Assembly (NCBI GenBank): GCA_945787305.1
Contig: CALZIH010000001.1
Span: 1-37,189 of the forward strand
Direction: 5' to 3'
Source: an uncultured Desulfobulbaceae bacterium
Lineage (GTDB): Bacteria > Desulfobacterota > Desulfobulbia > Desulfobulbales > Desulfobulbaceae
DNA length: 37,189 nt
The translations under genes and the position numbers were made by a program. Below, one piece after another: positions 28,739-37,189 of this stretch. The notes beneath the pieces are model-generated. The model saw only the letters and a program-made list of their open reading frames with translations. It was not told the DNA's origin and ran no database searches. Numbering within the stretch: the first letter of the stretch is position 1; every line of letters starts with the position of its first letter.

Positions 28739-29755
28739 ATGTTGAAAGTTAGAAATACAATACTTGCATCCCCCCTCCTTCTTGCGCCAATGGCCGGTCT
28801 GACCCATTCGGCCTTGCGTACTTTGCTGCTTTCGTTTGGTGGTATAGGGCTGTTGTCGACTGAAATGCTTTCGGCAAGGCGATTACCGGTGGAAAATAAT
28901 AAGATATCCCCGTACCTGATTACAACAGAGGCAGAACATCCGCTTTCCTATCAGCTGCTGATTACCGACGTGCAGGAGGTCATACCTGCCATAGAAGCGT
29001 TGCATCGTTTTGCGGCAGATTTCATAGATATAAATTTTGGCTGCCCTGCACCGAGGGTTAGAAAGTCGGGTGGCGGGAGTTCGCTCATGTCGAATCCGGA
29101 ATTGGTGCGGGATATCATTCGTACTGCCAGAAAAAGTACCCACCTCCCTCTGTCGGCAAAGATTCGCCTTGGCGAATGTCTTGATGAGTCAACGCTCCGT
29201 GATTTTTGTCTGATGCTACAGGACGAAGGTCTTGACTTGCTTACAGTTCATGCCCGTTTGCGCGGTGAATCGTTTGCCAGGAAACCACGGTGGGAATGGG
29301 TGGGAAAGGTTAAAAAATGGCTGGATATTCCAGTGGTGGCCAATGGCGGGATTTTTTCAGTTGATGATGCGGCCCGCTGTTTGTCGCTTAGCGGAGCAGA
29401 CGGCCTGATGATTGGTCGAGCAGCGGCGCAGAAGCCTTGGCTTTTTGCCGAAATAGCAAGAGCACTCTACTCCGTTGATGTACAGGGCGTATCAATCTGC
29501 CTGCCGCAAATCTATGGGCAATTTGTTGTAGGGCTTAGTCGTTTTCGACCGGAACGTCGTTTGGGCCGTCTCAAGGAGTTCAGTCATTACTTTGCCCTCA
29601 ACTATGCCTTTGGTCATCATTTGGCCATGTCTGTTCAGAAAAGCACGACTGTTGAGCAGGCTTGGCAGCAGGCTACTGATTTTTTTGCCAAAACAGATTC
29701 GAATGGCTTGGCGCAGGTTGCAACGAATGATATCCTGAATGCCATTTCCTCCTGA
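28739..29755 (+). CDS. dus: tRNA-dihydrouridine synthase
   Basis: LAPMAGLTHSALRTLL, DINFGCPAPRVRKSGGGSSLM, VVANGGIFSVDDA, GADGLMIGRAA. Confidence 0.92.
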   Translation: MLKVRNTILASPLLLAPMAGLTHSALRTLLLSFGGIGLLSTEMLSARRLPVENNKISPYLITTEAEHPLSYQLLITDVQEVIPAIEALHRFAADFIDINFGCPAPRVRKSGGGSSLMSNPELVRDIIRTARKSTHLPLSAKIRLGECLDESTLRDFCLMLQDEGLDLLTVHARLRGESFARKPRWEWVGKVKKWLDIPVVANGGIFSVDDAARCLSLSGADGLMIGRAAAQKPWLFAEIARALYSVDVQGVSICLPQIYGQFVVGLSRFRPERRLGRLKEFSHYFALNYAFGHHLAMSVQKSTTVEQAWQQATDFFAKTDSNGLAQVATNDILNAISS

Positions 29756-29789
29756 CTTGTACCATCACTTGTTTTTCTTTTCCAACCGC

Positions 29790-31085
29790 TTAATGCAGCG
29801 CCGGATTAAAGTAGCCGAAACGCAATGAAGGAAACCGTTTCTTTAATCGTTTGTGCCAGTTTGCCATACCCATAGCCGGTCCGCTCGGTGCAAATTCAAT
29901 GGTTTTCAGGTAATACTCCGGATCCATGTTCAGGTTACGGAGTTGAATGAGATCAGGGCGTTCGTTGGCGATCAATTCGCACAGAGCATTATACTCGGTC
30001 GGGTCATCAGTAAAACCTGGCAGTATAAAGTAATTCAGCGAAACATGACGGTTCCTGGCCTTCATGACCGTAATCGACCGGCGAACATCGCCCAAATCGA
30101 ATCCCTTTGGTTTATAATAACGGTAATGGTACTCAGGGCGGGCGCTGTTCATGGATATTCGGATGGAATCCAGCCCGGAGTCGGCTAGCTGTTGAACAAC
30201 ATCGGGTAAGGAACCGTTGGTATTGAGATTGATTGTACCCTTATTGGTTCCAAACCGGATACGTTGAATTGAACCAGCGATGGTTTCCCCCTGAAGAAGC
30301 GGTTCGCCCTCGCAACCCTGGCCAAAACTGACCACAGGTTTGTCGGCATGCTGGAGATGGGGTATGGCTACCTCGGCAATTTCATCCGGGGTAGGGACAA
30401 ACTGGATACGATCCTGAGTGGATTGGCAGCAACCGGATGGCTGTAAAGAAATACAGCCGACGCAGGCTGCGTTGCAAATCGGAGAACAGGGAAGCGGTGC
30501 TTCCCAGCGACCGAGGAAGAAATTGCGGGCTGCCGGGCAGCCATAGGTCAGGCAACATTTTCCTAGATGCTGGATCAGGCGGTTGTGAGGAAATGCCTGG
30601 AGTTTGTCTTTGGTGTTTTTGTTTATGCGCTTCTGGTCAAACTGCACCGGGTCTTGGCGGCGATCAAGATCGCTTCTGAATGCGGCAACATAAAATTTAC
30701 CATCAAGCCAGCCTACGGCCGTATAGGCAAACAAAGGCAACAAGGGGGCATGGTTGGACTCCTGCTGATACGCAGCCGTATAGATCGCTGTGTGGGCCGG
30801 GGCCATAAAAGCTGCGACAGCCTGGACATCCCCGCCTGGGGCATAGGGATTGGCATCGAGCAGGGCCGGTTCCCCGGTTGCAGGTTCAATGCCCACCGGC
30901 AGGCGGCCAGGCAAGGTAAAGAGTTCGCTCCCTTCAGGAAGCTCTATAAGTTCATCAGAAGTTGGACTGCAAAAGATCCCTGCACTACTGCCGGCCATGG
31001 CAAGGCCTTCATATTCAATGATTTCACCTTTGCTGTCGGAAAAAATCAGGTACGGGGTTTTATGCCTTGAAGGCGGGAAAGACAT
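29790..31085 (-). CDS. Radical SAM protein with N-terminal accessory domain and additional cysteine clusters
   Basis: CSPICNAACVGCIS radical-SAM-like motif, upstream KCCLTYGC, downstream SGCC; SFGQGCEGEPLL, NTNGSLPD, ISMNSARPEYHYRYYKP. Confidence 0.85.
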   Translation of the reverse strand: MSFPPSRHKTPYLIFSDSKGEIIEYEGLAMAGSSAGIFCSPTSDELIELPEGSELFTLPGRLPVGIEPATGEPALLDANPYAPGGDVQAVAAFMAPAHTAIYTAAYQQESNHAPLLPLFAYTAVGWLDGKFYVAAFRSDLDRRQDPVQFDQKRINKNTKDKLQAFPHNRLIQHLGKCCLTYGCPAARNFFLGRWEAPLPCSPICNAACVGCISLQPSGCCQSTQDRIQFVPTPDEIAEVAIPHLQHADKPVVSFGQGCEGEPLLQGETIAGSIQRIRFGTNKGTINLNTNGSLPDVVQQLADSGLDSIRISMNSARPEYHYRYYKPKGFDLGDVRRSITVMKARNRHVSLNYFILPGFTDDPTEYNALCELIANERPDLIQLRNLNMDPEYYLKTIEFAPSGPAMGMANWHKRLKKRFPSLRFGYFNPALH

Positions 31086-31115
31086 CGGCTTGGTTTATAT
31101 TTCGGTTGCCTCGTG

Positions 31116-31538
31116 TTATTTGGGCCTGATTTTAGACAGGATTGAGTCGACGGCCTTGTAGACATCAAGGTCATCACCGAATACATCTTGGATATTGGGA
31201 TGATCTATGAGATCTTCAATGATATATTGGGTAATAAATAGGCTGATGAGGTTCGGATCCTGGGTCAGGGAGCGGATTGGGGCAATTTTAAACTGCATAT
31301 CAAATTCTTCCATATCACTCATGGATATTAATTGCTTTTCCATGGATTCCCGGATTGCCTGATCGGAGTTGGTCTCAATGATATGGTGGTCGAGCAGTCG
31401 TTGCACAAGAGCCATTGCTAATTCGGCAGCATTATCCCTGGCCTTGCGCAGCATAAATCGGCGCTCCCTTTCCCGCTTGCGGTCAATGGCATCGATGGTT
31501 TTATTTGTTGAACTACTTGGGTTCATATGGCGGGCCAT
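31116..31538 (-). CDS. Conserved hypothetical protein
   Basis: 140-aa ORF with charged N-terminus, plausible codon usage, between radical SAM gene and glgP. Confidence 0.6.
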   Translation of the reverse strand: MARHMNPSSSTNKTIDAIDRKRERERRFMLRKARDNAAELAMALVQRLLDHHIIETNSDQAIRESMEKQLISMSDMEEFDMQFKIAPIRSLTQDPNLISLFITQYIIEDLIDHPNIQDVFGDDLDVYKAVDSILSKIRPK

Positions 31539-31706
31539 GTTCCTACTCCTTGAAATAAAATGTATCAGTTCGCCGGGGTAATGAGAATTGAATCTACCCT
31601 GAATGGGTATGCATTCGTTCGTACTCCGGGAAAGAAAAAAATCCGTGTCGTATAAGACAACATAACAATCCGGCTTAGGTGCAATGTCGGTATTATGCAG
31701 TGTTCA

Positions 31707-33893
31707 TTAATCGGCATCACTTGTATAGAGTTGGCGAAAGGTTTCCACTGTGGCGGCGGTATCGCTGTCCAGTTGTAGGTCATATTTTTTTACATATTCC
31801 GCTGCCATGCGGTGTGTATTAAAAATCGGTATGTTGAATCGAAGATTGTTAACGGCCATTTGCAAGTATTGCTCGTGGTTATCGTAAAAGAGGTCAAGTA
31901 TTTTTGGCAGCAAGGTGTAAAAAGAGAGTGAATCCTCTGCATAAAGCAGTGAACCTGGATCTTCACTCAAGTTGGCCTCTTCAATCGGGCCTTCAAAACC
32001 GAACTTCCATCCTGTCTGCCCTTCGTGATAACCCTCTACCCACCACCCGTCCATGACACTGATGTTGGGTGCTCCATTCATGGCGGCTTTCATGCCACTT
32101 GTACCGGAAGCTTCAAGAGGTCGCTTGGGGCTGTTGAGCCAGGCATGGACGCCGCAAACCATCATTTTGGCTACCAACATATCATATCCGGGGATAAAGA
32201 TCAGCTTCGCCAGGCCATTGCTCTTTTGGTACAGTTCCTCCTGGTTATCGAGGATAAGCTTGAGTACCGATTTGCCAGGCTCGTCTGCCGGGTGGGCTTT
32301 GCCGGCAAAGACAAAGTTGACCTTTCTGTTTCCCTGGATAAGGATGTCGGCCAGGGTGTTTATATCATCAAAAATGAGATCCGCCCTTTTGTAGGTTGAA
32401 AATCGGCGGGCAAAACCAATGGTAAAGACTCCTGCTTCAAGTTCTGGACTTTCCGGAAGACGGGAGAGATAGTTGGGGGGATCAATCCAGGTCTCCAGCA
32501 TTTGATTGCGATGGCTTGCCAACATGGCATTTATATAGCTGATCAGGGCAAGGTTATCTTCTTGCCAAGCGTTATCGAGATCTTTCGCAAGCTCAGGTGC
32601 TTTATTGGGTATTCCGGTAAAAATCCCAGGATTGTCTCGCCAGCCATTGAGTTGCGCGTGGTTGTCAAAAACTCGAGCCCGGTTTTCACTGATCCATGTC
32701 AGGTGGTGAACTCCGTTTGTTACCGCAGTAATTTTTTGGGCAAATTTAGGGAATTGCCTACGGGTGACATCTCGATGCAGGCGGCTGACACTATTGACAG
32801 CCCGATTTACCCGCATGGCCAGGGCTGTGAAGTTGTAATCGCCAGGAGAGTCATCATCATCTGCCAGCAGGTCAAGGACTTTTTGACAGACCCGGTGGCT
32901 TATTCCGGAATACAGGTCTCGGGGGAAACGGTCGTGGCCGGCTTTGACCGGGGTGTGAATGGTATAAACAATCCGTTCGGCAACTGTGTTGACTGCCTGC
33001 AGGATGTCATCTTCACTCATTTTATTAAAAAATGCTTCACCCAAATTACTTTTTAATTCCTTGAGGATGAGATGCAGGGAAACGGCAACGCCATGTTGTT
33101 CGTTCAAGTGGATGGTGTGGGCGGTAAAACCGAGCGTTTGCATCAGGGGAAGAACACAGGAGCCGAGCATTCGCCTCTGATTGGCTTTCATGGCCGTAGT
33201 TTTAGCGTTGTACAGCTGTTCGGCAGCCTCGATAATCCAAGGGGGAGAGGTTGGAAGGCTATAGTCAATAAGAAACTCAGGTACAAAATAATCAAGTTCT
33301 TCGGAGATCTCCATTTTCATCCAAACCTGCGCCTTGATTTCTTCCGGTTCATCTTTCTGGTTGAAAAATGGAACTGATATTTCAAGGGGAATATCCGGGT
33401 TAATGGGGTCCCGGAGTTGAAACAGTGTAGGGGTTTCCTCCGGGCTCCAATGCGTAGCCTGGTCGATCTGGCCTACTTGAGAATCAACAAACTGGGAAAA
33501 ATATCCCTCTCTATATAGAAGACTGACGGCTACAACAGGGACATGCATGTCAGCAAAGCTTTTCAGTGTGTCACCGGCAAGCACACCGAGTCCGCCGCTG
33601 TAATTCGGTATTTTTCTTGGCCCAAAGAGGTATTTATGAATCATCTTCCTGGCAAGGTCGTCATCACTGTCGCTGATTCCCTGTTCCCTGAGAAAATCAA
33701 GAAGGGGGTGAAAGACATCCGGATCCGCTCCTATTTCCATTGAAATGTAGGCTACCGAGTTGCCATCAACGGCCTGGAGTTTTCCCCAGACCTTGTCGAA
33801 AATGTCTTGGGGAATTCCAAAAAATATTCCGAACTTATTATGTGATATCAGCTCTTTTTCAGTCTGTATGGAGATAGCTTTTTCTGCAGTCAC
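31707..33893 (-). CDS. glgP: Alpha-glucan (glycogen/starch) phosphorylase, GT35
   Basis: VAYISMEIG..., PNYSGGLGVLAGDTLKSFADM, GFARRFSTYKRADLIF, EASGTSGMKAAMNGAPNISVMDGWW. Confidence 0.95.
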   Translation of the reverse strand: MTAEKAISIQTEKELISHNKFGIFFGIPQDIFDKVWGKLQAVDGNSVAYISMEIGADPDVFHPLLDFLREQGISDSDDDLARKMIHKYLFGPRKIPNYSGGLGVLAGDTLKSFADMHVPVVAVSLLYREGYFSQFVDSQVGQIDQATHWSPEETPTLFQLRDPINPDIPLEISVPFFNQKDEPEEIKAQVWMKMEISEELDYFVPEFLIDYSLPTSPPWIIEAAEQLYNAKTTAMKANQRRMLGSCVLPLMQTLGFTAHTIHLNEQHGVAVSLHLILKELKSNLGEAFFNKMSEDDILQAVNTVAERIVYTIHTPVKAGHDRFPRDLYSGISHRVCQKVLDLLADDDDSPGDYNFTALAMRVNRAVNSVSRLHRDVTRRQFPKFAQKITAVTNGVHHLTWISENRARVFDNHAQLNGWRDNPGIFTGIPNKAPELAKDLDNAWQEDNLALISYINAMLASHRNQMLETWIDPPNYLSRLPESPELEAGVFTIGFARRFSTYKRADLIFDDINTLADILIQGNRKVNFVFAGKAHPADEPGKSVLKLILDNQEELYQKSNGLAKLIFIPGYDMLVAKMMVCGVHAWLNSPKRPLEASGTSGMKAAMNGAPNISVMDGWWVEGYHEGQTGWKFGFEGPIEEANLSEDPGSLLYAEDSLSFYTLLPKILDLFYDNHEQYLQMAVNNLRFNIPIFNTHRMAAEYVKKYDLQLDSDTAATVETFRQLYTSDAD

Positions 33894-34160
33894 GAGTTTG
33901 TTTTTATCCAGCTTGTTGAAGGGATTTGTTAGTGGCGCGCACTTTTATATACTGTTTGTTCTATTATGGTTCGATGCTAGCCCGCAAAATACGTATTCAA
34001 GATATCCGAATTTAGAAGGGCTGGTGAGGTTTTGCAAGCTAATTCCTTTTGTCTGAAAAAAATGTTGTATTCCTTTTTCGTTGGAGTAGAATCGCTAACC
34101 GTTGAATAGATGCAGGCTTTTTACTTGCTGGCCGTATTTTTTATTCTGCGGGAGGATGAC

Positions 34161-34682
34161 ATGCGGAAAAACAGATCATTGTGGAAATTTTTTGTCCTGG
34201 TTTTTTTTGTCGGCGTATTGGTCAGTGGTTGCGGGGATAAGACACCGAAACCGGCTAAAACTACAGCTCCAACAGATGGCTTGGGTCCAGAGGAGTCTCT
34301 GGAAACCGAGGCGCCGTCAGTTGCCGCTCTGGTGGAGGGGAGGACGTCCGGTCCAATGTTACCTGTATATTTCCCCTTTGATTCTGACATGATAGGCGGT
34401 GAGCAGGTTGTGCGGGTTGAGAAAAACGCTGATTTTCTAAAAGGGCAGCCCAGTGTTAAGGTGCGTATCGAAGGAAATTGCGATCCCCGCGGCACGAGGG
34501 AATATAATTTAGCTTTGGGTGAAAGAAGGGCACAAAGTGCCAAAAAATATTTGGTGAATCTCGGCGTTGACGGTGGACACCTGACAACGATCAGCTGGGG
34601 TGAAGAAAAGTTACTGTTGTATGGGCACGACGAGTTGTCCTGGGCCCAGAACAGGCGGGCTGACTTTGTGATAATACAATAA
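34161..34682 (+). CDS. pal: Peptidoglycan-associated lipoprotein Pal (OmpA-like)
   Basis: SD ggagg, MRKNRSLWKFFVLVFFVGVLVSGCG lipobox; VRIEGNCDPRGTREYNLALGERRAQSAKKYL. Confidence 0.92.
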   Translation: MRKNRSLWKFFVLVFFVGVLVSGCGDKTPKPAKTTAPTDGLGPEESLETEAPSVAALVEGRTSGPMLPVYFPFDSDMIGGEQVVRVEKNADFLKGQPSVKVRIEGNCDPRGTREYNLALGERRAQSAKKYLVNLGVDGGHLTTISWGEEKLLLYGHDELSWAQNRRADFVIIQ

Positions 34683-34708
34683 GAACGTTCCAAGCACCGG
34701 GCACTTGC

Positions 34709-34740
34709 CGGATAGAGTGTAATGCTCTGTCCGGTTTTTA
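34709..34740 (+). terminator. Rho-independent terminator downstream of pal
   Basis: ccggatagag-tgtaatg-ctctgtccgg + T5. Confidence 0.8.
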
Positions 34741-35014
34741 TTAAGGTCACCTTGATATTTCGTATAAACGCCTTACCTCTATGCCATGTCTGGTCAGCGG
34801 TGATATTTTCTGCAGCCATTGAAGTCTGCGCTTACCTTTTCTCGAATTAAAATTATAATCCTTCAGTGTTCCTTAGGGTAATCCCCCAGTATAGTTCAAA
34901 TTTATTTGTAGTTGCCTATGGGTAGGGTTCCCGGCTAGAATCAAAAGAGTGATTGCAACTGGTTGCCGGTTGCTCTGAATTGATATGTTGTTAACTAATA
35001 ACAAGGAGAGTGTT

Positions 35015-35548
35015 GTGAAAAGTAGAGTACGATTGAGCAGTCTATTGCTGGTTGTTTCGTTTCTGTTGATATCGTTGATGTCCGTGGGTGCTGCTGTTGC
35101 AGCTGAAACAAAAATTGGTGTGATTAATATGCAGAAGGTGCTGGCAAATTCCTCTGCGGGAAAAAAGGCTCAGGAGGATTTGGAAAAAAAGATGAATGAG
35201 CTTAAAGTAACCTTTAAAAAGGATGAGGATGTTCTGTTGGCTCTGCAGAAAGAAATAGAGAAAAAGAGTTCTGCATGGAGTGATGAGATAAAGCAGGAAA
35301 AGGCTATTGAATTTCAAAAGAAACGAAGAGACCTTGGAACCAAGCAGGAAGATGCCAATCTGGAGTTGAAACAACTGCGGGAAAAACATCTGGCACCGAT
35401 TTTGAAAAAACTCGAGCAGGTTGTCAAGGATGAGGCCAAGAAAGGCGGCTACACCATTGTTTTGCCAAATAATGCAGTCCTCTACAATGCTGATGGTGTA
35501 GATATTACTGCCGCTGTTACTGAAGCATTAAATAAGCAATTGAAATAG
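35015..35548 (+). CDS. skp: OmpH/Skp-family periplasmic chaperone (GTG start likely)
   Basis: aaggag SD; signal peptide VVSFLLISLMSVGAAVAAE; KIGVINMQKVLANSSAGKKAQEDLEKKM. Confidence 0.85.
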   Translation: MKSRVRLSSLLLVVSFLLISLMSVGAAVAAETKIGVINMQKVLANSSAGKKAQEDLEKKMNELKVTFKKDEDVLLALQKEIEKKSSAWSDEIKQEKAIEFQKKRRDLGTKQEDANLELKQLREKHLAPILKKLEQVVKDEAKKGGYTIVLPNNAVLYNADGVDITAAVTEALNKQLK

Positions 35549-35567
35549 GATAATTTCGGTTGCTAGA

Positions 35568-36389
35568 GTGAATCCGCTTGAACTTATTGCCCTGACCCCT
35601 AAGAGCAACTGCGGAAAGTGTGGGCACCCGACCTGCCTGGCCTTCGCCGTTGCCGTGACCAAAGGAGGAGCGGCGGCAACCGGCTGTCCCTTCCTTGATG
35701 TAACAGCGTTGCCCGCCGGAATTGGTGGAGGAAGTGAAGAAGGTGGCCTGCCGGCAGTGGAGCGTGGGCAGGATGAACGAGACATGGCCCTGGTGGCCCA
35801 CCTGAAATCCAAAGTCAGAGATCTGGATTTTCAGAAGTTGGCGGCAAGGCTTGGTGCCCAGTGGTCACCTGATGAGCCTGATTGTTTGCGCTTTCATTAC
35901 CTTGGGCGCCGGGTAGTGATGGGGTGTGATCAACTGGTCGTCGATGGCCGACAGCTTGTAGACCCCAGGGATCAGATTTTACTCTATAACTATGTTTCCT
36001 TTGGTGGTGGTCAGGTGCCTGATGGTACTTGGGTAGGTATGGAAAGTCTGCCTAATTCCATTTCAAAAATTCGCACACTGGCCACCTATTGTGAGCAGCG
36101 GATTGCAGAGCGCTTCTCCGGTCGTGGTGGACGACTGCAGGAACTCTGTCGGCTGACTGGGGGAGAGCAAGGTCCAACCGATCAAAGTGCTGATACCGGT
36201 ATGATCATACCGGTATTGCCCTATGTACCGTTGTATCTTCTTTTCTGGGACCATGAGCCGGAAGACGGGTTTGAGGCAAAGGTAAAGGTATTGTTTGACC
36301 ACAATGTTATGGATTTTTTAGACCTAGAATCGTTGGTTTTTGCTGCCGAGCGGCTGGCTGATCGGTTGGCGGAGTTGGACCAGGAATGA
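35568..36389 (+). CDS. Fe-S cluster (CxxCGxxxC..) + DUF3786 domain protein
   Basis: NCGKCGHPTCLAFAVAVTKGGAAATGCP; C-terminal LPYVPLYLLFWDHEPEDGFEAKVKVLFD. Confidence 0.8.
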   Translation: MNPLELIALTPKSNCGKCGHPTCLAFAVAVTKGGAAATGCPFLDVTALPAGIGGGSEEGGLPAVERGQDERDMALVAHLKSKVRDLDFQKLAARLGAQWSPDEPDCLRFHYLGRRVVMGCDQLVVDGRQLVDPRDQILLYNYVSFGGGQVPDGTWVGMESLPNSISKIRTLATYCEQRIAERFSGRGGRLQELCRLTGGEQGPTDQSADTGMIIPVLPYVPLYLLFWDHEPEDGFEAKVKVLFDHNVMDFLDLESLVFAAERLADRLAELDQE

Positions 36390-37189
36390 ACAGAGAAAAA
36401 TTATTACAGGCTGTAGCTCGTTTTCAGGATACCAAAATATTGGTCATTGGCGATGTTATTGTCGACCATTTTGTCTGGGGAAGTGTTTCCAGAATCTCTC
36501 CTGAGGCACCTGTGCCGGTAGTGAATGTCCGTAGAGAGGAGTTGCTTCTCGGTGGCAGTGCGAATGTCTTACGCAACATCGTCTCCCTTGGTGGCAGCGG
36601 TGGCCTCTGTGGTCTGATTGGTGCAGACACTATGGGAAAAGAGTTACTGCGTCTGATGGAGGACTTACCAGCCTCTGCATCCGGATTGGTTGAAGGAATG
36701 CGGCCAACAACAGTAAAAACACGGGTCGTTGCCCAGGGGCAACAGGTCGTTCGTTTTGATAGGGAAAAAATCGGTCCACCAACGGCAAAATCGCTTGATA
36801 AACTCGAGGGATATCTTGAGAAACACCTTGCTGATTATGATGCGGTCATCGTTTCTGATTATGCCAAGGGAGTGGTCAATGAACAGCTGATGATCCGCCT
36901 GCATCAACTGCTGGCGGAAATACGTTTACGGGATAACTGCCCCTTGCCCCTGATTGTTGACCCCAAGCCGGAAAATCTACATCGGTTTATTGGGGCAACG
37001 ATTATAACCCCAAACCATCACGAAGTTGAAAAAATGAGCGGTATGGCGGTCACCGACGACCAGAGCCTGCTGGCTGCGGCCCGCCAGATCAGTGCAGATA
37101 TAGATTGCCGGGCGGTTCTTGTTACTCGAGGTTAGGCTGGAATGGCCCTTTTGCGTGTAGACTATACCCTGGTGACCATCCCGACAATG
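36386..37189 (+). pseudogene. hldE: D-glycero-beta-D-manno-heptose-7-phosphate kinase (RfaE/HldE kinase domain), interrupted by an in-frame TAG at 37133-37135; 3' end outside window
   Basis: ILVIGDVIVDHFVWGSVSRISPEAPVPVV, LLGGSANVLRNI, VIVSDYAKGVV, VLVTRG*AGMALLRVDYTLVTIPTM. Confidence 0.8.

Noticed and set aside
32502-33056. 184-aa plus-strand ORF antisense to glgP
   Set aside because: Shadow ORF over a conserved enzyme.
34121-34819. 232-aa minus-strand ORF antisense to pal
   Set aside because: Overlaps the confident Pal lipoprotein and its terminator; no independent support.
34826-34839. 14-nt exact copy of gtctgcgcttacct, also present in the 6S-like candidate at 23315
   Set aside because: A few 14-mer matches are expected by chance in 37 kb, and the flanking complementary arm is absent here.
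1-37189. CRISPR array, phage, IS element or toxin-antitoxin/defence island
   Set aside because: No spaced direct-repeat array, transposase, integrase, phage structural gene or recognisable defence gene was seen.

Overview
The window looks like an ordinary chromosomal segment of a Desulfobulbales-like (deltaproteobacterial) genome; the taxon is inferred from gene content only. From left to right it holds: the tail of a small cbb3-oxidase-type membrane protein and a ccoG-ccoH-ccoI-ccoS-SafE/TauE maturation operon; a double-Cache methyl-accepting chemotaxis protein with a C-terminal CZB domain that is split by an apparent frameshift; a receiver-HD-GYP protein; a minus-strand block (HDOD protein, hybrid histidine kinase, YihY, ParB-like fusion, Sel1 protein, GGDEF cyclase, DUF1566 lipoprotein); a MoaE-like protein, MltD-type lytic transglycosylase and NUDIX hydrolase; zapB-like, zapA, rny, tyrS, a Fur-family regulator and dus; a Cys-rich radical SAM protein; glgP; pal, an OmpH/Skp-like gene, a DUF3786 protein and hldE. 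I found no CRISPR array, tRNA, rRNA, transposase or reverse transcriptase. The most interesting signals are non-coding: (a) a dispersed hairpin element (GTCGGTGGCGMGGC...ACCGAC) present three times between genes; (b) a perfect, loop-less 40-bp palindrome over the start codon of the Sel1 gene; (c) a 6S-RNA-like rod just upstream of zapB-zapA; (d) a nearly 1-kb structured non-coding gap between zapA and rny; (e) a terminator hairpin abutting the ccoG start codon. Two genes also look broken: the MCP by a 1-nt frameshift and hldE by an in-frame amber codon. All structure calls were made by eye and need covariance-model or folding checks.
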